DNA of 64,000 nt, taken from NCBI GenBank assembly GCA_964540815.1, contig CAZIOH010000027.1, positions 1-64,000 on the forward strand, read 5' to 3'. A model generated the notes under the pieces. That model was not told where the DNA came from and did not search any database. It worked only from the letters and a program-made list of their open reading frames with translations. A program made the position numbers and the translations under genes. How positions within the stretch are numbered: position 1 is the stretch's first letter; each line of letters begins with the position of its first letter. Positions 46,831 through 55,111 of this stretch are shown here, piece after piece. This stretch comes from CAZIOH01 sp964540815 (GTDB taxonomy: Bacteria; Myxococcota_A; Polyangia; Fen-1088).

Positions 46831-48356
46831 GGTTGAACGCTTCCAGCCACCGTGACGTCCCCGGCCGGCGCGGGCGCCCGCCCGGTGTGCGGCTCCGGCG
46901 GCTCCGGCCGCGCGGCCGTGGGCTTCTGGGCCGCCGCCGCCCGCGACCAGTCGAGGGGCTTCCAGTTGCCGACCGCCAGCTCCCGCGAGGCGAGCTCCCA
47001 GATGACCACCTTCTTGCCGGTCAGGCGATCGCGGCGCGGCTCGCCGGCGGCCGGCTCATCACCGCTGGTGAGCTCGTTCCACAGGAGCTGCCGGGTGGCG
47101 TGCGCCCCGGAGTCGTTCTGGGCGATGACGTCGACCTTCCGGCCGAGCGCCCGGGCGAGCTGCGGGCCGAGGCCGGCGGCCTCCCCCCAGCCCATCTGTC
47201 CGAGCGTGAACACGTTGGTGAAGCTGTCGCCGAGGAGCAGCACGTCGCCGTCCGGGCTCGGCTCGAAGAGCGCGCCCGCCGCGTCGTGCACCTCGTGGAC
47301 GGTGATGGGCTGCGGGGCGAACAGGGTCTGCCCGGGTGGCAGCCCCAGCATGTCCACCACGTCGCCGACGCGCGCCACGGGCCGGGCGATCGCGGTGAAG
47401 GTGGCCCGCTCGGCGGCGGACGGCGGCCCGAGCGGCACGCGCGCGGTCACGAAGGCCGCGAGCGCCTGCGCGACCTGCTCCATCCACTCCGGGGTCCAGT
47501 GGGTGTCCTGGCGCAGGAAGCGCGGCGGCGCCCCGGCGCCGAGGCGCTCCGGTGTGGGATCGAAGATCAGGACGCCCGCGCCCTCGAGCTCGCGCTCGAG
47601 CCGCGGCTGGTCCACGTTCTGCCCGGGCGACGGCCCCACGGCCGTCTCGCCGGGCTCACCGCCCGCGGAGGCGGCCGCGGGGCGCCCGCGGCCGTGGAGC
47701 TCGGTCGGCTGCAGCCCCGCCTTGTCCGGCACCGGGAAGAGCACCAGGCGGATCCCCCGGGTGGCGAGGAAGGCCGAGAACGCCAGGATCGCCGGCCGCG
47801 GATCAGGGTGCAGCGCGGGGGCTCCGTCATCGCGGGCGGCCCTGGCGCGGCTGTCGAGGATGGCCGGATCGAGGAAACCCGGCCCACCGACGGCGGCCAC
47901 GCCGGGCTGGTAGAAGAGCCAGCCGTCCCGACCGATCACCGCCTTGGTGTTGCCGAAGCCCCCGAAGCGGGTGAAGACGTATTGCAGGCGCGGGCGCACG
48001 GCCTCGCGGGGGTAGGACGCCTTGTCCAGATCCTCCTCGAACTGCTTGATGGTCTCCTTGGTGGGCCACCGCCGGAACAGATCGGGCAGCACCGAGTCGT
48101 CCCCCTTGACCCGCTCGAGCACCACCTGGCTGATGGGGACCGCGTAGATCCCGCACAGGAACACCACCACCAGGAACCCCGCCACCTTTCGGCTGACATC
48201 GGTGTGCAGGATGCCGCGCCGGAGATTCGCGTCGTGCGAGGGATCGGTCGGCCCGCCGCGCGCGGGCACCGGCGCGCCGGCTCCGCCGCGCGCCGCGGTG
48301 GTGGCGCGGGCGGCGGCCTGGGTGGCGGTGGGTGAGGTCGACGGGGGTTGGGTCAC
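46827..48356 (-). CDS. AlgX/AlgJ-like SGNH acetyltransferase
   Basis: 509 residues. A disordered N-tail is followed by one membrane helix (VAGFLVVVFLCGIYAVPIS), then an AlgX/AlgJ domain: IGRDGWLFYQPGV, DTHW (284-287), LLLGDSFTNVF (GDSF 376-379). These carry the Asp, His and Ser of the acetyl transfer site. It should receive acetyl groups delivered by the AlgI-like MBOAT encoded 4 nt upstream and act in the periplasm. Confidence 0.9.
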   Translation of the reverse strand: MTQPPSTSPTATQAAARATTAARGGAGAPVPARGGPTDPSHDANLRRGILHTDVSRKVAGFLVVVFLCGIYAVPISQVVLERVKGDDSVLPDLFRRWPTKETIKQFEEDLDKASYPREAVRPRLQYVFTRFGGFGNTKAVIGRDGWLFYQPGVAAVGGPGFLDPAILDSRARAARDDGAPALHPDPRPAILAFSAFLATRGIRLVLFPVPDKAGLQPTELHGRGRPAAASAGGEPGETAVGPSPGQNVDQPRLERELEGAGVLIFDPTPERLGAGAPPRFLRQDTHWTPEWMEQVAQALAAFVTARVPLGPPSAAERATFTAIARPVARVGDVVDMLGLPPGQTLFAPQPITVHEVHDAAGALFEPSPDGDVLLLGDSFTNVFTLGQMGWGEAAGLGPQLARALGRKVDVIAQNDSGAHATRQLLWNELTSGDEPAAGEPRRDRLTGKKVVIWELASRELAVGNWKPLDWSRAAAAQKPTAARPEPPEPHTGRAPAPAGDVTVAGSVQP

Positions 48357-48360
48357 GATT

Positions 48361-49851
48361 TCAAAACTGGAAGTAGAGAAAGGGATTGGCGCTCTGGGTC
48401 CACATCACGAGGACGGAGAGGGCCAGCACCACCATCGCACCGACCGCCCGTGGCGCCGAGAGGCGTTCGGTCACGGCCCAGGTGTTCGGCGCCGCCCAGA
48501 CCAGGACCGCCGCCAACCCGAAGGCCATCACATGGTACCGCGTATAGAGCGCGCCCGTCGGCGCATCTGCGCTCGATCCGAGCCTCGAGGCCCCGATCCC
48601 GGCCAGGGACTTGCAGTAAGCAATGGCTTGCACCAGGGTCTTGGCCCGGAAGAACACCCAGCTGAGACACACCACGAAGAAGGTGATCGCCACCCGCACC
48701 GGACGCGGCAGGCGGCGCGGCACCGCCCCACCGGCCCGGAAGGCCGCCGAGGCGCGCGCGGCGCGGGCCCGCTCGAAGGCCAGCATCCCGCCATGGATGG
48801 CGCCCCACACCACGAAGTTCCAGCTCGCGCCGTGCCACAGGCCCCCGAGCAGCATCACCGTCATGAGGTTGACGTACGTGCGCCGCTCGCCGCGCCGATT
48901 CCCGCCGAGCGGGATGTAGAGGTAGTCGCGCAGCCAGGTGGACAGGCTGATGTGCCAGCGCCGCCAGAAGTCGGTGATGCTGTCGGCCTTGTAGGGCGAG
49001 TCGAAGTTCTGGATGAGGACGAACCCCATCATGAGGGCGAGGCCACAGGCCATGTCCGAGTACCCGGAGAAGTCGAAGTAGATCTGGAAGGCGTAGCCGA
49101 AGAGGCCGAACCACGCGTCGTGGGCGTGCAGCCCCCCAGCGGCGAAGGCGGTGTCCGCCACGTGGCCCATGGGATTGGCGAGCAGGATCTTCTTGGCCAT
49201 GCCGAGCGCGAAGAAGCTGACCCCGCGCGCGAACTTGTCGAGGGTGTGCTGGCGCACCCGCATCTGCTCCTCGATGGCGGCGTAGCGGATGATGGGGCCG
49301 GCGACGAGATCGGGGAAGAAGGCCTCGAAGCACAGGTAGTCGACGAACCGGCGCATCGGGCGGGCCTCGCCGCGGTACACGTCGATGGCGTAGCTCATGG
49401 CCTTGAAGGTGTAAAATGAGATCCCCACCGGCAACACCAGGTGCAGGACTGGCAGCAGGTTCTCACCGAGGCCGAAGGCCCGGGCCATGGCGTTGACGTT
49501 CTCGGCCACGAAGCCGGTGTACTTGAAGGCGGCGAGCAGCCCGAGGTTGGTCACCACCGAGACGGCGAGGACCGCCTTCATGCCCCGGGTCCGCGGGAGC
49601 TCGCGCCCGATGACGGGCGGCAGGCCATCCCGATCGGGCAGACCGGACATCTTGACCAGCGCCAAGCCGCAGAAGTAGTCGACGCTCGAGCCGAAGAACA
49701 TGATGACGGCCCACAGGGGGTTGGCCCACCCGTAGAAGACGTAGCTCGAGAACGCGATGAGCGCGGTCCGCGCCCGGAAAGGAATGAGGTAGTACAGCAC
49801 CAGCACGAGGGGGAGGAAGTAGAAGAGGAAGACGTGGCTGGTGAAGATCAT
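48361..49851 (-). CDS. MBOAT acyltransferase, AlgI-like
   Basis: 496 residues, about ten membrane helices. Typical AlgI start (FTSHVFLFYFLPLVLVLYYL), the SFYTFKAMSYAIDVYRGE segment, DFSGYSDMACGLALMMGF, NFDSPYKADSITDFWRRWHISLSTWLRDYLYIPLGGNR and GLWHGASWNF with the invariant His at about 340. It moves acetyl groups across the inner membrane for O-acetylation of a polysaccharide. It is the first gene of the nine-gene operon; 49852-50062 (211 bp) upstream is free and probably contains its promoter. Confidence 0.95.
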   Translation of the reverse strand: MIFTSHVFLFYFLPLVLVLYYLIPFRARTALIAFSSYVFYGWANPLWAVIMFFGSSVDYFCGLALVKMSGLPDRDGLPPVIGRELPRTRGMKAVLAVSVVTNLGLLAAFKYTGFVAENVNAMARAFGLGENLLPVLHLVLPVGISFYTFKAMSYAIDVYRGEARPMRRFVDYLCFEAFFPDLVAGPIIRYAAIEEQMRVRQHTLDKFARGVSFFALGMAKKILLANPMGHVADTAFAAGGLHAHDAWFGLFGYAFQIYFDFSGYSDMACGLALMMGFVLIQNFDSPYKADSITDFWRRWHISLSTWLRDYLYIPLGGNRRGERRTYVNLMTVMLLGGLWHGASWNFVVWGAIHGGMLAFERARAARASAAFRAGGAVPRRLPRPVRVAITFFVVCLSWVFFRAKTLVQAIAYCKSLAGIGASRLGSSADAPTGALYTRYHVMAFGLAAVLVWAAPNTWAVTERLSAPRAVGAMVVLALSVLVMWTQSANPFLYFQF

Positions 49852-50062
49852 GCGTTGGGCCGATCGTGACGCGCCGAGATCCCCGGTGGCGGAGCTCGCG
49901 GGGGCGAGGTGGGGGAACCCGGATCACGGGTCGGTCCGGGAATAGTAGCCGAAGGTGCGTGGGCCGGTTCAAACGCCCCCGAGCCGCAGACGGCCTGGCG
50001 GCCGAGGGGAGCAGACCCCACGGCCGGAAGACGCGGCACATCGCGCTCGCGACGGGCTGCCA

Positions 50063-52102
50063 TCAGTCCCCCAGCACCGCGGAGGGCTGGAGGCGCGCGA
50101 CGAGCGCGCGCGTCTCGGGATCGTAGGGATCGACGGCCAGCGATCTGCGCAGCCAGTCGGCCGCGCGCGTCGGCTGGCCACGGGCCGCCGCGATCTCGCC
50201 GAGGAGCGTGAGGCCGTGGACGTCGCGGGCGTCCGCGTCGACCAGGATCCGGCCCAGGCTCTCGGCGGCGCCGAGCTCTCCGGCGGCGAGCTCGGCGCGG
50301 GCGCGGAGCTCGACCGCGGGCCGCGCGTCGAGGGCCATGAGCACGCGCTCCGCCCCGACGTGCTCCCCGAGGACCACCAGCAGCCGGGCCAGGTTCAGGC
50401 GCGCGGCGGCCAGGATCTCGGGGCGAGCGCCGAAGCGCGCCTCGAGCTCCGCGCCGACGGCGTCGACCGTGCTCCGCTCGGACAGTCGGATGCCTGGCAA
50501 GGCGGCCCCCCGGGAGCTCCGGGTGAAGAGGACCTCGTAGCCATCGGTGTAGACCAGGCGGAAGGACGGATCGGCCGCCAGGTGGGCGATGAGGCCGAGG
50601 TAACTGTCCGGGTAGGCCGTGGTCAATATCACGGCCGAGAACCCGGCGGCGGGTCCGACGCTGGCCGTCTTGGCCACCTTGGCCATCTTGGCCACCTTGG
50701 CCACCTTGGCCACCTTGGCGTCGAGGGAATCGAAGGCCCGCGGCTCCGCAAAGAGCGAGAGGTACTCCGCATACTCCGCGCCGGTGTGCAGGACCAGGCG
50801 CGTGTCGATGTAGGGCGTGGCACCGGGGAGCATGAGCTCCACGTATCCGCCGTGCTGATCGGGCGCGAAGACGGGCCCCGTCACCCCGGCTGCCGCCAGT
50901 CGGCGCACCGACTCGACCGGAAAATGAAAGGGCGTGGGCGATCCGGGCGGGGCCTCCCTGGCCGCCGCCCACCCCACGAGCCCGAGCTCGGCGAGGAGCA
51001 GCGCGGGAGCTCCGAGCCGCAGCAGCCGCGGCAGGTGGAGGCGGTCGACCCAGAGCCGGGGACCAGGTCGCGCCGGCCACGGTGCGGCCCGGGCTCGAAC
51101 ACCGCCGCCCTCGCCGCCGATGGTGATGGCGAGGATCGGCGCTGCCATCCAGTACAGCAGCAGCACGTTGCGGTTCGCCATCAGCGCGAGCCCGGCGAAG
51201 GCGGCGAGGACGAGGCCGTGGGCCAGGCGCAGCCGCGAGCGGGATAGCACCAGCGTCAGCGCCATGCCCGCGAGGACCCACCTGAAGGGACCGACCTGCT
51301 CCGGCGCCGTGCGCTCGAGGAGAAAAGGCGGGACGTTCTCGGCGACCGCGGCGCTGAACACGTTGGCGGTCCCCGGGACGAGCCGCAGAAACAGTCGGAG
51401 CGGGAGCCGGGCCCCGGCGAGCCCGTAGGGCGTGACCAGGCCGGCCAGCAGACACAGCACGAGGGTCGCGGCGATGGTCTCCAGGTCGCGCAGGCGCCGC
51501 GTGCGTGGCGCGCGCGCGACGTCCACGAGGTGGGCGAGGAGGTAGGCGCCCACCAGCGCCGGTCCGAGCGCGGACAACCCCTGGCAGTTGGTCCACAGCA
51601 CCTGCGCGAGGGGCAGGAGCCACAGCATCCGCCTGGGCGCGACCGCGCGCGATTCCCAGGCCAGGCGCGCCTGCTCGAGCACCGCGAAGAAGAGCGTGAG
51701 GAACAGCAAGGTGACGATCACCGGGCGAATGGGCAGGAGGTGCCGCGCGAGAAACACCAGCCCCAAGAGCGCGACCGCGCAGGCGGCGCGCGCACGCGCC
51801 CCACCCACCTCTTCGGCCACCCGCGTCGCGCCCACGGCTCCGGCCGCCACCAGCGCCGCCTTGACCGCGGTGAGCCCGACGAGCCCGGCCACCCGATGGA
51901 CGGCGTAGGCCCCGAGCTGAAAGAGCCAGTGCACGTCGACCCACGGCCGCCCGGCCGCGCTCAGCGTGAACGGATCGGCGCGGAGGAGGGCGTGCCTCCG
52001 CACCATCTCCCGACCAGCCGCCAGGTGCCAGTAGATGTCCCCGTCGGACACCGGCCCGAACGCCACGACGAAGACTCCCACCGCCACGGCGGCGAAGGTC
52101 AT
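50063..52102 (-). CDS. Multi-pass membrane protein with C-terminal TPR
   Basis: 679 residues from ATG 52102 (frame open further upstream through repeat sequence). About ten membrane helices start at FAAVAVGVFVVAFGPV, with GDIYWHLAAGREMV just after, similar to polytopic membrane proteins of the PMT/DUF2723-like glycosyltransferase type, although no catalytic motif is certain. The soluble C-terminal 220 residues end in TPR-like helices (LVVLGEHVGAERVLMALD, EIAAARGQPTRAADWLRRSLAVDPYDPE). A KVA(K) tract (about 461-477) is encoded by 9-bp repeats. Probably glycan-related by context. Confidence 0.7.
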   Translation of the reverse strand: MTFAAVAVGVFVVAFGPVSDGDIYWHLAAGREMVRRHALLRADPFTLSAAGRPWVDVHWLFQLGAYAVHRVAGLVGLTAVKAALVAAGAVGATRVAEEVGGARARAACAVALLGLVFLARHLLPIRPVIVTLLFLTLFFAVLEQARLAWESRAVAPRRMLWLLPLAQVLWTNCQGLSALGPALVGAYLLAHLVDVARAPRTRRLRDLETIAATLVLCLLAGLVTPYGLAGARLPLRLFLRLVPGTANVFSAAVAENVPPFLLERTAPEQVGPFRWVLAGMALTLVLSRSRLRLAHGLVLAAFAGLALMANRNVLLLYWMAAPILAITIGGEGGGVRARAAPWPARPGPRLWVDRLHLPRLLRLGAPALLLAELGLVGWAAAREAPPGSPTPFHFPVESVRRLAAAGVTGPVFAPDQHGGYVELMLPGATPYIDTRLVLHTGAEYAEYLSLFAEPRAFDSLDAKVAKVAKVAKMAKVAKTASVGPAAGFSAVILTTAYPDSYLGLIAHLAADPSFRLVYTDGYEVLFTRSSRGAALPGIRLSERSTVDAVGAELEARFGARPEILAAARLNLARLLVVLGEHVGAERVLMALDARPAVELRARAELAAGELGAAESLGRILVDADARDVHGLTLLGEIAAARGQPTRAADWLRRSLAVDPYDPETRALVARLQPSAVLGD
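50669..50719. repeat. 9-bp tandem repeats (CTTGGCCAC)
   Basis: About five and a half copies of a 9-bp unit, one with a single change, encoding a Lys-Val-Ala repeat in the TPR membrane protein. Copy number change stays in frame. Confidence 0.92.
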
Positions 52103-52148
52103 CCACCGCGCCGCGCGCCCAGCCGAGAAATGGGGCCCCTCTCCCCCA

Positions 52149-52345
52149 CCCTCTCCCCGCTCCGCGGGGAGAGGGGGAAGAAAAGATCGACCCGCGCCCT
52201 TCACGTGCAGCGATCGAAGGGCCTCAGCCGCAGTCGACCGTCGCGGTGAGAGGGCTCCGGTGGGCCGTCGCGGCCGATCGCCACGCATGAAGGCCGAGCC
52301 CCGGGCCCCCAATCCCATCTCCTCGCCCCGCGGAGCGGGGAGAGG
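52149..52345. repeat. REP-like inverted pair of hairpins
   Basis: Hairpin A (52149-52175) has perfect 12-bp arms CCCTCTCCCCGC with loop TCC. Hairpin B (52321-52345) has 11-bp arms with one mismatch, loop GGA, in the opposite orientation. The sequence is the common extragenic palindrome whose translation gives SPTLSPLRGERG in many genomes. It occupies most of the gene-free interval 52103-52507, where nothing else was seen. Confidence 0.75.
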
Positions 52346-52507
52346 GGCTCCACTTCTTTCCGGAGCCGCGCTGCGAGATCCTTTCATGGCACGGGAACTG
52401 GCAGGGGAAAACGAGAGCCGCCCTCGCGTCTCATCTGCGGGGATGGACCACCGGGGCCCATGAAGACCCGGACTTCTGCGCGGGGAGAGGCCCCGCCGCC
52501 GCTGCGC

Positions 52508-53686
52508 TCATTTCCAGGGGAACCAGTTGTTGCTCACCATGAGGCCGATCGCCGAGGTCGCCCAGATCTGGTGGCCGGTCATGTTGAAGTGGTGATCGTC
52601 CTCGTAGTCCGCCCGCGGGATGTTGTCGGTCGGCACCAGGACCAGGTTCTTGATGAGGGTGGGGAGCATGCGGGTGAGCGGCAGGATCACCACCCCGACC
52701 GAGCCCGTCGGCGCCAGGGTGCCGGTCGCGTTCTGCTCGTAGTCGCAGTACAAGATCGGCAGGTTCGGCTCACCGAGGTCGGCCCGCAGCGCCGCCACGA
52801 TGGTCTGGACCCGGCCCGGGTACCCCGGCTGCTGGGCGGTTGGCAAGTGACGCTCGGTGATCCCGAGCATGATGAACGCGGCGCCGAAGGTCACTTTACC
52901 AACCAGCTGCTTGGCCCGCGCCGTCACGAAAGACGGGTAGACCGCCCCGGTCGGCAGGTAGTCGACCGTCGTGTCGGAACCGATCCCGCGGCCAATCGAG
53001 ATGAATTGATAGCCGCTGTTCGGCGAGACCATCGCCGACGCCGTCTTGAGCAGCGCCGTCCCGGGCCCGGCCGCCGTGATGGTCCCTTCGGGCGCGGTCG
53101 GCTCGTGGGCCAGTTGGAAGGTGTTGTCGGCCTGGTAGGTCCACAGGTTCGGCTGGGTGTCATAGAAGTAGGAATGCAGGCTGGCCGGGTTGATGGCCTG
53201 GCCCCGCATGTTCGAGTGCCCGAAGTGGATGAAGACGATGGCCTTCTCCTTGGGGACGAACGTTCCGTTGATCATCACGCCGGCGCCACTGGCGGGCGCC
53301 GCGCCGCCGCTGCCCGCGGGCGCGCCTCCGCCAGTGCCGGTGCCGGTGTTCCCGCCGCTCCCCACCGCACCACCGGAGCCCGGTACGGGTCCCCCTCCTC
53401 CCGTCCCCGGGACCGGACCTGCGGCGCCGCCGCTGCTCAGCCCGGGAGCTCCACCACTCGAGGAAGGGCTCGAGCCTCCCGACCCGTTCTGGCCGCCGGT
53501 TCCAGGCAGGAAGGAACCGCCCGAGCCAAGGACCGTCTGCCCACCCGAGCCCGGTCGCGGCGGCAAGCTCTGCGGATGCTCCTGCACGCCGCACGACAGC
53601 GATAGGCCGGCGCCGAACAAGACCAGAGCACGACAGGCGGTGAGCACGTGACGCCTCGTCCCGCCCGAAACCACGAGGTCCATCAT
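52508..53686 (-). CDS. SASA/SGNH-type esterase lipoprotein
   Basis: 392 residues. Lipobox LSLSCGV followed by a long Gly/Ser linker (to about 133). The catalytic domain shows HFGHSNMRGQ (Ser nucleophile in GHSNM, as in sialate O-acetylesterase-like enzymes), FGAAFIMLGITERHLP, and DYEDDHHFNMTGHQIWA near the end with the Asp-x-x-His pair. It should remove acyl groups from a carbohydrate outside the cell. GAAGGAG seven bases before the ATG pair supports the start. It lies next to the O-acetylation operon, which suggests opposing activities on the same glycan (inference). Confidence 0.85.
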   Translation of the reverse strand: MMDLVVSGGTRRHVLTACRALVLFGAGLSLSCGVQEHPQSLPPRPGSGGQTVLGSGGSFLPGTGGQNGSGGSSPSSSGGAPGLSSGGAAGPVPGTGGGGPVPGSGGAVGSGGNTGTGTGGGAPAGSGGAAPASGAGVMINGTFVPKEKAIVFIHFGHSNMRGQAINPASLHSYFYDTQPNLWTYQADNTFQLAHEPTAPEGTITAAGPGTALLKTASAMVSPNSGYQFISIGRGIGSDTTVDYLPTGAVYPSFVTARAKQLVGKVTFGAAFIMLGITERHLPTAQQPGYPGRVQTIVAALRADLGEPNLPILYCDYEQNATGTLAPTGSVGVVILPLTRMLPTLIKNLVLVPTDNIPRADYEDDHHFNMTGHQIWATSAIGLMVSNNWFPWK

Positions 53687-53766
53687 CTTCTATCTCCTTC
53701 GACAGACGTTTTTCTATCTGTGCTGAAATCCGCCCGGATTCATCAAAAAAATCCGACGGCTGCGAA

Positions 53767-54885
53767 TCAAAATGGCGAGACCGCGACCCCCAGGGCCACG
53801 ATCCACGAGCCCCAGCCCCACGCCGGAACCGGCGCGCCGCCGCCCGTGGTGGGCCCGACGTACTGGTAAGGCAGCGAGCCTCCGAGGAGCACCGCGATCC
53901 AGTCGGTGGACCATTCGATCGAAGCGTTGGCCGCCGCCACGAAGAGCGCGCTGTTCTCGTCCTGGGACAGGTCGCGATCGTGATGCTGGAAGCCTGTCAA
54001 CGTGAGCCCCAACGCCGGGACGAAGGGGCCCCAGAAGTATCCGGCGTACGCATAACCGGTCGCGCTCGGAGACCGGTAGTTTTCGAGGGGCGCGTTCTGT
54101 CCGCCGCGCCAGGCAGCCACGCCGCCGACGATCACATTGCCCCAGATCTGGTCGATCGTGTGATCGAGAATCAGCGCGCCGGTCACCTTGCCGAACCCGA
54201 GTTGTTGCTGCTGGTGCAGGGGATTGCCCAGCGGAAAGGGAATCTTGTTGAAGGTCTCTTGATACGTGCCCGTCGGAAACCCCACGACGAGGGTCAGGGC
54301 GGTATCATTGATGGCCCCGAACCGGTGGGTCCCCTGAGCGCTGATGTCGCCGAGCCCGCCATTCGAGAAGTCCACCCCAGCCATGAACGGGTTCCCGAGC
54401 ATCTGGGGATCCTGCAGGTACTTGTAGACGAACGGGATGTTGACGCCGACGTTCCACTTCTGGGCGATGTCGCGGGTGATGAGGGTGTTGAGGAAGAGAT
54501 CCTGCTCGAGGTAGGGCGACGAGCCGAGCCGGCTGTAGTTCGCCTGGACCTGGACGTTGAAGAGGCCCCCGGTCGCGCCCCGCCCGATCCACTTGATCCC
54601 GGCCGAGCCGGTGGCCCCGCTCGAGCCGCACCCCCCCACGGTCTGCCAGCTCGACAGGAGCCCGCCTGTCTCCCCGACCCGCACCATCAACGCGGGATCG
54701 ATCTCCGTGGCGGCCGACTCGGCAACCCGAGCCGGCCGCTCGGCGCGGGAGCTCGACCACCCGGCCAGGTCGTCGACTCGACCCAGCAGGCGGTGGGCTT
54801 CCTCGCGCCTGGCCAGCGACGGCAACAACGCCGCGACCAGCAACCCGACCGCGAGCATCCAGGAGAACAAGGGCAATCGTGTCAT
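53767..54885 (-). CDS. Outer-membrane beta-barrel protein (porin/transporter-like)
   Basis: 372 residues from ATG 54885. Signal segment LFSWMLAVGLLVAALLPSLA. The rest has amphipathic strands with aromatic ends (GLFNVQVQANYSRLGSSPYLEQDLF, WNVGVNIPFVYKYL, GDISAQGTHRFGAINDTALTLVVGFPTG, YAYAGYFWGPFVPALGLTLTGF) and ends VALGVAVSPF, a terminal Phe typical of barrel insertion. It resembles meta-pathway phenol-degradation-like barrels. Ligand unknown. Confidence 0.75.
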   Translation of the reverse strand: MTRLPLFSWMLAVGLLVAALLPSLARREEAHRLLGRVDDLAGWSSSRAERPARVAESAATEIDPALMVRVGETGGLLSSWQTVGGCGSSGATGSAGIKWIGRGATGGLFNVQVQANYSRLGSSPYLEQDLFLNTLITRDIAQKWNVGVNIPFVYKYLQDPQMLGNPFMAGVDFSNGGLGDISAQGTHRFGAINDTALTLVVGFPTGTYQETFNKIPFPLGNPLHQQQQLGFGKVTGALILDHTIDQIWGNVIVGGVAAWRGGQNAPLENYRSPSATGYAYAGYFWGPFVPALGLTLTGFQHHDRDLSQDENSALFVAAANASIEWSTDWIAVLLGGSLPYQYVGPTTGGGAPVPAWGWGSWIVALGVAVSPF

Positions 54886-55075
54886 GGGTCGACCGCGCGG
54901 ATGAGCCGCGTCACGGTCGGCAGCGCCTCGGAAGGCCCGAATTTCTCGCAATGCGGACTGGCTCCTCGACCCCCGCGGGTCCGACGAACGGGTTGACGTA
55001 CGACACCACCCCCCTCGCCCACCTGGGATGTCCCTGGTGGGAAGAGGGGAGTGGAAGATGCAGATCGGGTCTCAG

Positions 55076-55111
55076 GAGTCTAGGTGCTACTCGGAGTCTA
55101 GGTGCTGCTCA
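55076..55111. repeat. 18-bp direct repeat at the end of the Cys-rich gene
   Basis: Two adjacent 18-bp units (55076-55093, 55094-55111) agree at 16 positions. The second contains the stop codon of the Cys-rich lipoprotein gene, so the duplication probably lies just outside the original reading frame end. Confidence 0.8.

Noticed and set aside
52103..52387. N-terminal extension of the TPR membrane protein
   Set aside because: It translates the REP-like hairpin and low-complexity sequence; the membrane part begins at ATG 52102.
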